12,671 nucleotides of DNA, taken from the NCBI GenBank assembly GCA_937914815.1, contig CALDMI010000063.1, forward strand, positions 1-12,671. Direction: 5' to 3'. Origin of the DNA: an uncultured Clostridia bacterium. Lineage in GTDB: Bacteria; Bacillota; Clostridia; Oscillospirales; CAG-272. Below are positions 8,589 to 12,671 of the stretch, piece by piece. Each line of letters starts with the position of its first letter. Position 1 is the first letter of the stretch. Below the pieces are notes generated by a model. It was not told where the DNA came from. It did no database searches and saw only the letters and a list, made by a program, of their open reading frames with translations. Position numbers and translations under genes: made by a program.

Positions 8589-8605
8589 AATAGGAACTAT
8601 TCCTA
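8589..8605 (+). promoter_or_regulatory. Putative PerR operator overlapping the perR transcription start
   Basis: Two overlapping dyads are seen: AATAG-GAA-CTATT (8589-8601) and TAGGAA-CTA-TTCCTA (8591-8605). They cover the predicted +1 just after the -10 box, where a bound repressor would block transcription. The 15-base size and AT-rich centre resemble the PerR/Fur box family, but agreement with the Bacillus PerR box is only about half the positions. Autoregulation by the PerR encoded next door is inferred. Confidence 0.6.
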
Positions 8606-8619
8606 CATGGAGAAAATCA

Positions 8620-9015
8620 ATGAGACATTCAAAGCAAAGAGAGGTGATCCTCGGAATACTCCGAAGAGAGCGCAGACATTACAGCGCCGCGGAGATATAT
8701 GGGCTCGCAAGAGAGGAGCTCCCGGATGTCAGCCTCGGGACGGTTTACCGCAACCTCGGTAAGCTCTGTGAGGAGGGCGAGATACGGACGGTTGAGACGG
8801 ACGAGCGCACGGTGCTCTATGACGGGTGTGCAGACGACCATGCGCACATGGTCTGCCGCGTCTGCTCCTCGGTCTACGACCTGCCGCTCGATGAGACGGA
8901 GAGACCGGAGACGGTAGGCGACGGCTTCCTTGTTGAGAGGATGCGCACGGTCTACTACGGCGTCTGCCGCCGATGCCGCGAGGGCGCGGCGGGGAAGTGC
9001 CCGCCCGGTGACTAA
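8620..9015 (+). CDS. perR: PerR-type peroxide-responsive repressor (Fur family)
   Basis: A 131-residue DNA-binding metalloregulator, probably a repressor of peroxide-defence genes that is released when bound iron is oxidised. Winged helix about 5-60 (VSLGTVYRNLGKL at 38-50 is the recognition region); dimerisation and metal domain 61-120. The structural zinc site is two CxxC pairs (C79/C82, C116/C119). The five regulatory ligands of Bacillus PerR (H37, D85, H91, H93, D104) have counterparts at identical spacing: H20, D68, H74, H76, D87. Asp at the last position is typical of PerR, while Fur usually has Glu. Start chosen: ATG 8620 with GGAG (8609-8612) seven bases before it and a promoter just upstream; the open frame back to 8455 precedes the promoter and is not typical of the family. 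Followed by two rubrerythrin genes, common PerR targets in anaerobes. Confidence 0.88.
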   Translation: MRHSKQREVILGILRRERRHYSAAEIYGLAREELPDVSLGTVYRNLGKLCEEGEIRTVETDERTVLYDGCADDHAHMVCRVCSSVYDLPLDETERPETVGDGFLVERMRTVYYGVCRRCREGAAGKCPPGD

Positions 9016-9129
9016 AACCCCGGAAACGGCAAATACTTAAAAAGCAAACAAAAAACAGAACTTAAAAGCAAAGCTCAAAATCAAAACAAAATTCAAACAA
9101 AACTTTACATTAAAAAGGAGAAAATCAAA
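9016..9129 (+). promoter_or_regulatory. A-rich, nearly G-free leader before the reverse rubrerythrin gene
   Basis: The 114 bases between perR and the next gene are strongly A-rich and low in G and T, with recurrent CAAAA-type words and no evident hairpin, terminator or good promoter. The ribosome binding site AAGGAG (9115-9120) sits nine bases before the ATG. The lack of a terminator suggests read-through from perR. An unstructured leader could favour efficient translation; that is inference. Confidence 0.5.
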
Positions 9130-9678
9130 ATGAAAAAGTATGTATGTCCTATATGCGGTTACGTTCACGAGGGAGACGAGGCACCGGCAGAGTGCCCGAT
9201 ATGCCATGCTCCCGGCTCGTCCTTCAAGGTCGAGGAGGCAGACGCGCCCACATGGGCTGCCGAGCATGTTGTCGGCGTCGCCAAGGGTGTTGACGAGAGA
9301 GTTATCGAGGGGCTCCGCATGAATTTCAGCGGCGAGTGCTCCGAGGTAGGTATGTATCTTGCAATGGCGCGCGTCGCTTATCGTGAGGGATATCCCGAGG
9401 TCGGCTCTTATTATGAGAAGGCGGCATGGGAGGAGGCAGAGCACGCGGCGAAGTTTGCAGAGCTCCTCGGCGAGGTCGTCACAGACTCCACAAAGAAGAA
9501 CCTTGAGCTCCGCGTTGCGGCAGAGAACGGCGCGACCGCGGGCAAGGTAGAGCTCGCGACGCTTGCAAAGAAGCTTAATCTTGACGCTATCCACGACACC
9601 GTGCACGAGATGGCGCGCGACGAAGCCCGTCACGGCAAGGCATTTGAGGGACTTCTCAAGAGATATTTCAATAAATAA
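9130..9678 (+). CDS. Reverse rubrerythrin (N-terminal rubredoxin domain, C-terminal ferritin-like domain)
   Basis: A 182-residue non-haem iron peroxidase thought to reduce hydrogen peroxide (and perhaps oxygen) to water in the cytoplasm of anaerobes, taking electrons through its rubredoxin centre. Rubredoxin-like domain 1-35 with Fe(Cys)4 ligands C6, C9, C22 and C25 (two CPIC motifs). Ferritin-like four-helix domain about 45-182: E69 on helix 1, E102-x-x-H105 on helix 2, E132 on helix 3 and E165-x-x-H168 on helix 4 are the expected di-iron ligands. The domain order is the reverse of classical rubrerythrin and matches the reverse rubrerythrins of clostridia, which are PerR-controlled in species where this has been studied. 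It follows perR after 114 bases with no terminator between, so it is probably co-transcribed. Strong RBS AAGGAG. Whether this copy reacts mainly with peroxide or oxygen cannot be told. Confidence 0.92.
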   Translation: MKKYVCPICGYVHEGDEAPAECPICHAPGSSFKVEEADAPTWAAEHVVGVAKGVDERVIEGLRMNFSGECSEVGMYLAMARVAYREGYPEVGSYYEKAAWEEAEHAAKFAELLGEVVTDSTKKNLELRVAAENGATAGKVELATLAKKLNLDAIHDTVHEMARDEARHGKAFEGLLKRYFNK

Positions 9679-9692
9679 TTTTTCCTATGGTG

Positions 9693-9721
9693 TATACAGC
9701 GCGGTCGGCACCGCGTATAAT
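9693..9721 (+). promoter_or_regulatory. Possible internal promoter with a dyad filling its spacer
   Basis: A perfect -10 box TATAAT (9716-9721) lies 17 bases after a weak -35-like TATACA (9693-9698, four of six). The 17-base spacer is almost entirely the inverted repeat CGCGGT-CGGC-ACCGCG (9700-9715), which could be an operator or an RNA hairpin between the two rubrerythrin genes. There is no T-tract, so a terminator is unlikely. It could give the second rubrerythrin extra, separately controlled transcription. Confidence 0.35.
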
Positions 9722-9760
9722 GAATAATCGAGCCGGATTACCGGCAAAGGGGGACTTTTT

Positions 9761-10294
9761 ATGGAACTCAAGGGTTCAAAAACCGAAAAGAATCTTATGA
9801 CGGCATTTTCCGGGGAATCGCAGGCGAGAAACAAGTACACATATTTTGCCTCTGTCGCGAAAAAGGAGGGGTACGAGCAGATAGCCTCTATATTCCTCTC
9901 CACCGCAGACAATGAAAAAGAGCATGCGAAGATGTGGTTCAAGGCGCTCGGCGGTCTTTCCGACACCGCGGCAAACCTCGCCGCGGCAGCCGAGGGCGAA
10001 AACTACGAATGGACGGATATGTACGACACATTCGCAAAGGAAGCGGAGGAGGAGGGCTTTCACGAGCTCGCGTTCAAGTTCCGCGCCGTCGCGGCTATCG
10101 AGCGCGCACATGAGGAGAGATACCGCGCCCTGCTTCATAATGTGGAGGCACAGGCAGTGTTCGAGAAGGGCGAGATGACAATGTGGGAGTGCCGCAACTG
10201 CGGTCACCTTGTCATGGGCGTCAAGGCGCCGGAGGTCTGCCCGGTGTGCAACCACCCGCAGTCTTACTTTGAGGTAAGAAAAGAGAATTACTGA
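9761..10294 (+). CDS. rbr: Rubrerythrin (N-terminal ferritin-like domain, C-terminal rubredoxin domain)
   Basis: A 177-residue classical rubrerythrin, a cytoplasmic NAD(P)H-linked peroxidase acting with partner reductases or rubredoxin. Ferritin-like domain 1-140 with di-iron ligands E19, E52-x-x-H55, a helix 3 Glu around E94-E98 and E114-x-x-H117. Rubredoxin-like domain 141-177 with C144, C147, C160 and C163 (CRNCG and CPVC). Length and order are usual for the family. RBS AAAGGGGGA (9746-9754) is six bases before the ATG. It follows the reverse rubrerythrin by 82 bases that hold a dyad and a possible internal promoter, so it may be both read through from perR and separately expressed. A strong terminator follows directly. 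The two rubrerythrins have opposite domain orders, so they are not a simple recent duplication. Confidence 0.93.
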   Translation: MELKGSKTEKNLMTAFSGESQARNKYTYFASVAKKEGYEQIASIFLSTADNEKEHAKMWFKALGGLSDTAANLAAAAEGENYEWTDMYDTFAKEAEEEGFHELAFKFRAVAAIERAHEERYRALLHNVEAQAVFEKGEMTMWECRNCGHLVMGVKAPEVCPVCNHPQSYFEVRKENY

Positions 10295-10302
10295 TATGCA
10301 CT

Positions 10303-10333
10303 AAAAAATCCCGCGCCACGGCGCGGGATTTTT
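10303..10333. terminator. Strong bidirectional terminator between rbr and the convergent AlbA_2 gene
   Basis: The stem ATCCCGCGCC (10308-10317) pairs with GGCGCGGGAT (10320-10329), with a CACG tetraloop formed if the innermost pair opens. It is flanked by an A-tract (10303-10307) and a T-tract (10330-10333, then CTCTTTTTT), so it can stop transcription in both directions. It lies eight bases after the rbr stop codon and about 40 bases past the stop codon of the minus-strand gene. Nothing else is seen in 10295-10373. Confidence 0.92.
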
Positions 10334-10373
10334 CTCTTTTTTGCCTTTGTTTCTCCGTATTATACCTGGGAAA

Positions 10374-11657
10374 TTATACACGGGTATAGGTTTTGTTCTT
10401 TCCTCTTCCGTTTATACGGATAAGCCCCATATCACGCATTTCGCGCATAAGGGTGTATACGCGCGTGCGTTTCAGCGACAGCGCGCCCTCTATCCCGGCG
10501 TCGGTTGCCTCGCCGTGCTCCCCGATATAATCAAGTATGCACTTCATCTGCTCTGTGAGTCGGGTGTCGGCGGGCTCCGGCACGGCTTCGTTCATGTTGG
10601 GGAGAGTAAGTTTGAAGGCATTTCCACTTATATCGATAGTCGGCTGTACGGGGAAGCCCTCGTAGAGCTTATATATTCGTCTGATACCGGTGCCGTAACT
10701 CTCGATAAGGCGGAGACGGTGGAATATTTCGGCGAGCTTTTTGTTTCTCGGCTGTGAAATTCCTATGCGGATATCGTCGGCAGACAAACCGGGGAACAGA
10801 CCGCCGAGAGATATGAACTCCATTTTGCTGTCGTTTACATTGATGATTATACTACCGCTGAAGCTGTAATCGCGGTGGACAATGGCATTGAGCAGAGCCT
10901 CACGGACAGCCTCGTCCGGATAGTCTTTTCTGTCCGTGCGAACAAGACCGTTTATTTCAGAGAGCGTCCTGTTGCAGAGATTCAGATAGCTTACAGCATC
11001 CTCAAACTGCTTGCAGACCGAGCCGGAAAATTCCCGGCTGTCGCGGAACTCCGTGCAGGTCTCGTCCTTGAATACGGCGATTTTTATTGTGTGCCGGCAC
11101 TGGTCGGAGAGAAGAAGCGCCAGATTTGTATATACGCCGTTTGAAGTAATACCGAGGGCGCGGTACTTTTCCTCGGAAAATTCGACCCCGTATCGCTCAA
11201 ATGTGGCTTTTGCGGAAACGAAGGTGAGATTCTGTTCGAGTGAGCGCGCGGCTTCGTAATCGTCGCCGTCGCTCTCCTTTATCATCCGGCGTATCTGCTC
11301 CGACGATGCCGGGACGCTTGATGTCCCCTGCCTGACGAATACTCCGCTCGGCTTCAGTCCCTTGCTCTTCAGATAATACGGCTTGTTTGTTCCCTCGTTT
11401 ACAGCGATACGCACCACATTGTTGTCCTGAATGGAGTAGTGGACAAACATTGTGACATCCGGCATGATGGCGTCACGGATACCGTTTGTTATCCGTGTGT
11501 ACTCGCTGTCGACATCCGAGAGCCCGACGACCTGCCCGTTGTTGTCTATTCCTACATATATAAAGCCCCCGTCCGTGTTTGCAAAGGCTATTACCTCTTT
11601 ATATATTTCTTCTGTGAACTGAGATTTGAACTCTATGTTTTCGGTCTCAAAATTCAT
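10374..11657 (-). CDS. AlbA_2 (Schlafen-like) domain regulator with ATPase-like fold and C-terminal winged helix
   Basis: A 427-residue cytoplasmic protein of the common bacterial family annotated as ATP-binding or putative transcriptional regulator. N-terminal AlbA_2 domain about 1-115 (E4-x-x-x-IEFK, then AFANTDGGFIYVGIDNNG at 24-41). Middle region, then a GHKL-like HATPase_c_4 domain about 240-350: N-box-like EALLNAIVHRDY (253-264) and glycine-rich SYGTGIRRI (320-328). Predicted winged helix 365-427 (LKRTRVYTLMREMRDMGLI). The specific ligand and targets are unknown. Strong RBS GGAGGT (plus-strand ACCTCC at 11665-11670) is seven bases before the ATG, and a consensus promoter and dyad cluster lie upstream. 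It is convergent with rbr and divergent from marR, so it is a single-gene unit. A link to stress or defence is possible but not shown; the family is often solitary and autoregulatory. Confidence 0.85.
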   Translation of the reverse strand: MNFETENIEFKSQFTEEIYKEVIAFANTDGGFIYVGIDNNGQVVGLSDVDSEYTRITNGIRDAIMPDVTMFVHYSIQDNNVVRIAVNEGTNKPYYLKSKGLKPSGVFVRQGTSSVPASSEQIRRMIKESDGDDYEAARSLEQNLTFVSAKATFERYGVEFSEEKYRALGITSNGVYTNLALLLSDQCRHTIKIAVFKDETCTEFRDSREFSGSVCKQFEDAVSYLNLCNRTLSEINGLVRTDRKDYPDEAVREALLNAIVHRDYSFSGSIIINVNDSKMEFISLGGLFPGLSADDIRIGISQPRNKKLAEIFHRLRLIESYGTGIRRIYKLYEGFPVQPTIDISGNAFKLTLPNMNEAVPEPADTRLTEQMKCILDYIGEHGEATDAGIEGALSLKRTRVYTLMREMRDMGLIRINGRGKNKTYTRV

Positions 11658-11688
11658 ATTCGATACCTCCGGATAACTTCTACCTTAT

Positions 11689-11716
11689 ATTATAGCCGAA
11701 ATTTTCACTTTGTCAA
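11689..11716 (-). promoter_or_regulatory. Consensus promoter of the AlbA_2 regulator gene
   Basis: Read on the minus strand: -35 TTGACA (plus-strand TGTCAA, 11711-11716), a 16-base spacer, and -10 TATAAT (plus-strand ATTATA, 11689-11694). Both boxes are perfect. One AGTGAAAA half-site lies inside the spacer, so the dyad cluster overlaps the polymerase site. Such a strong promoter implies tight repression or high demand. Confidence 0.85.
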
Positions 11717-11787
11717 CCGAAAAAGTGAATATTCACTGAAAATTCACTGAATAGAGTGAATGTTCACCGAAAAAGTGAAAATTTACT
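11702..11787. promoter_or_regulatory. Operator array of AGTGAA/TTCACT dyads at the AlbA_2 gene promoter
   Basis: At least three palindromic sites: AGTGAATATTCACT (11724-11737, perfect), AGTGAATGTTCACC (11755-11768) and AGTGAAAATTTACT (11774-11787). There are also TTCACT half-sites within 11702-11711 and 11741-11748. The string ACCGAAAAAGTGAA is repeated exactly at 11716-11729 and 11766-11779, 50 bases apart. The sites run from the promoter spacer to about 70 bases upstream of the -35 box. They look like cooperative binding sites for a dimeric regulator, most simply the adjacent AlbA_2/winged-helix protein; this is inference. Confidence 0.65.
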
Positions 11788-11792
11788 GAAAA

Positions 11793-11809
11793 GCCGGTGA
11801 AAATCCGGC
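11793..11809. other. Small GC-rich dyad in the divergent region
   Basis: GCCGG (11793-11797) and CCGGC (11805-11809) form a perfect five-pair stem around TGAAAAT. There is no T-tract and no nearby gene end, so it is not a terminator. It separates the AGTGAA array from the marR promoter side. Nothing else is recognised in 11810-11864. Confidence 0.35.
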
Positions 11810-11864
11810 GAACGGCGTTTGGCGGGCGGGGAAATGTCCGCAAAATATATTCCGGAAATTACTC

Positions 11865-11892
11865 TTGACTTTCCGGGACGGAGTGATATAAT
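11865..11892 (+). promoter_or_regulatory. Promoter of the marR-EamA unit with extended -10
   Basis: -35 TTGACT (11865-11870, five of six), a 16-base spacer, and -10 TATAAT (11887-11892, perfect) preceded by TG in the extended -10 position (11884-11885). The start site should fall near 11899, inside the first GTTGTA dyad. The leader before the marR ATG is about 55 bases. Confidence 0.85.
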
Positions 11893-11893
11893 A

Positions 11894-11921
11894 GTTGTAG
11901 GTACAACGATGTACATACAAC
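11894..11921 (+). promoter_or_regulatory. Two abutting 14-bp MarR-type operators
   Basis: GTTGTA-GG-TACAAC (11894-11907) is a perfect dyad. It is followed with no gap by GATGTA-CA-TACAAC (11908-11921), the same pattern with one mismatch. The pair begins two bases after the -10 box and covers the expected +1, the classic repressor position. The TTGTA-N2-TACAA core resembles known operators of MarR/OhrR-type regulators. Binding by the MarR protein encoded just downstream is inferred. Confidence 0.72.
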
Positions 11922-11953
11922 AGATATTATTTATATTCCGGAGGGAAAGATAC

Positions 11954-12406
11954 ATGGATATTACGGAACGGAAGATAACGAAAATAGCGCGGGAGGCGGA
12001 AAAACTCGTCCTCCGCACGATGCGGGAGGGCGGGGTAGGCACCGCGGAGATAGACCTTATACACGCCCTGCGCCACAATCCCGGCTGTACACAGGCGCAC
12101 CTCGCCGAAATACTGAACGCAGACAAGGCGGCAATCGCGCGCAGAACGAAAAATCTTGAGATAAAGGGGTATCTTGAGCGGCGCGAGTCGCCGAGCGACA
12201 AGCGCTGTCAGCTCCTTTATCCGACGGAGAAAGCCGAGAGCTTAAAATCATCAAAGGCGGAGGTCGAGGCAGGATTTTACGAATATCTGACATCATGTCT
12301 TACGCCGGAGGAGGCGGAGACCTTCGCCGCGCTTCTCGACAAGCTCTATACCGTATCAAAGACCGAGAGCCGCGCAGGCTTCCCGCACATTCTCGCAAAG
12401 TGGTGA
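11954..12406 (+). CDS. MarR-family transcriptional regulator
   Basis: A 150-residue winged-helix dimer, probably a repressor of itself and the following transporter, released by a small ligand or oxidant. N-terminal dimerisation helix 3-25; HTH about 40-72 (CTQAHLAEILNADKAAIARRTKNLEIKGYL); wing with ERRESPSDKR (75-84), where D82 and R84 match the family's wing motif; C-terminal dimer helices 96-140. Cysteines at 45, 85 and 115, but no N-terminal reactive Cys as in OhrR, so organic-peroxide sensing is not supported. Start chosen at ATG 11954, with GGAGGG (11940-11945) eight bases upstream; the longer open frame from 11819 begins before the promoter. The transporter gene starts nine bases after its stop codon, so they form an operon. 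The inducer cannot be predicted. Confidence 0.9.
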   Translation: MDITERKITKIAREAEKLVLRTMREGGVGTAEIDLIHALRHNPGCTQAHLAEILNADKAAIARRTKNLEIKGYLERRESPSDKRCQLLYPTEKAESLKSSKAEVEAGFYEYLTSCLTPEEAETFAALLDKLYTVSKTESRAGFPHILAKW

Positions 12407-12415
12407 CGGCGGTTT

Positions 12416-12671
12416 ATGTGGGTGGTATTCGCGTTTCTTTCAGCGCTTTTTGCCGGTCTGACATCGATACTTGCAAAATGCGGTATAAGGAAGACCTCAT
12501 CCACCGTGGCGACGGCAATACGAACCATTGTAGTGCTCGCAATGTCGTTTGTTATGGTGATGGTCGCCGGCTCGCTCGGAGATATCTCCGCTGTAAGCGG
12601 GAGGTCATGGCTGTTTCTTATCCTTTCCGGGCTCGCAACCGGGGCGTCATGGCTTTGTTATTTCCGCGCAT
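12416..12671 (+). CDS. EamA/DMT-family transporter, N-terminal part (runs off the window)
   Basis: The first 85 residues of a small integral membrane protein, cut by the window end. The reading begins MWVVFAFLSALFAGLTSILAK and continues with hydrophobic helices near residues 3-20, 33-52 and 66-85. The pattern FAxLSALFAGLTSILAKCGI is typical of the first helix of EamA (DMT) transporters, which move metabolites or drugs across the cytoplasmic membrane. Many relatives are single-domain proteins of about 140 residues; the length here is unknown. The start is nine bases after the marR stop codon, with only a weak GGCGG-like RBS, suggesting translational coupling. Control by the upstream MarR protein and its tandem operator is likely. 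The substrate cannot be told. Confidence 0.8.
   Translation, partial: MWVVFAFLSALFAGLTSILAKCGIRKTSSTVATAIRTIVVLAMSFVMVMVAGSLGDISAVSGRSWLFLILSGLATGASWLCYFRA

Noticed and set aside
8455..8619. In-frame upstream extension of the perR gene
   Set aside because: It would begin before the TTGACA/TAAAAT promoter, adds 55 residues not seen in Fur-family proteins, and ATG 8620 has its own good ribosome binding site.
9037..9633. 198-residue minus-strand open frame opposite the reverse rubrerythrin
   Set aside because: It is antisense to a gene with all metal ligands conserved, and its end is translated from the low-complexity A-rich leader.
9700..9715. Terminator between the two rubrerythrin genes
   Set aside because: The stem is only six pairs and no T-tract follows it; it sits between promoter-like boxes instead.
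10341..10757. Plus-strand open frame of 138 residues opposite the AlbA_2 gene
   Set aside because: It is antisense to the conserved winged-helix and ATPase-like region and shows no known domain.
11702..11787. CRISPR array or phage attachment repeats
   Set aside because: The repeats are short dyads with irregular spacing and no unique spacers; they overlap a promoter, which fits operators better.
11819..11953. In-frame upstream extension of the MarR gene
   Set aside because: It spans the promoter and operator pair; ATG 11954 with GGAGGG gives a protein of normal MarR length.

Overview
This is a chromosomal segment that looks like an anaerobic, GC-moderate to GC-rich member of the Firmicutes, most plausibly a gut or rumen Clostridia. 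The reasons are the PerR-plus-rubrerythrin oxygen defence set, a giant secreted subtilase carrying BspA-type leucine-rich repeats, Gram-positive style signals (strong GGAGG ribosome binding sites, consensus TTGACA/TATAAT promoters, T-tailed hairpin terminators) and marked use of the AUA isoleucine codon. The taxonomic call is inference. No rRNA, tRNA, CRISPR array, insertion sequence or phage gene was found.

Layout. (1) Bases 1-8222, plus strand: an OppF/DppF-type peptide-importer ATPase, then 20 bases later a 2377-residue cell-surface protease (signal peptide, propeptide, S8 catalytic domain with PA insert, Ig-like domains, about 24 LRR_5 repeats, helical stalk, Big_3-like domain, Pro/Thr linker, C-terminal membrane anchor). 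Together they suggest extracellular protein breakdown coupled to peptide uptake. Two tandem terminator hairpins (8353-8409) close this unit. (2) Bases 8557-10294, plus strand: a consensus promoter with an overlapping dyad operator drives a PerR-type regulator, a reverse rubrerythrin (rubredoxin domain at the N-terminus) and a classical rubrerythrin (rubredoxin domain at the C-terminus), a peroxide/oxygen defence module ending at a strong bidirectional terminator (10303-10333). (3) Bases 10374-11657, minus strand: a regulator with an AlbA_2 (Schlafen-like) domain, an ATPase-like fold and a winged helix, convergent with the rubrerythrins and sharing their terminator. (4) Bases 11954-12671, plus strand: a MarR-family regulator and the start of an EamA/DMT transporter running off the window.

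The 296-base divergent region between (3) and (4) is the richest in regulatory signals. It has a consensus promoter facing each way, a cluster of AGTGAA/TTCACT dyads at the AlbA_2 gene promoter, and two abutting copies of a 14-bp dyad (GTTGTA-N2-TACAAC) just after the marR -10 box. Both patterns point to autoregulation. I see no clearly new multi-gene defence or mobile system; the points most worth checking are the protease architecture and these operator arrays.
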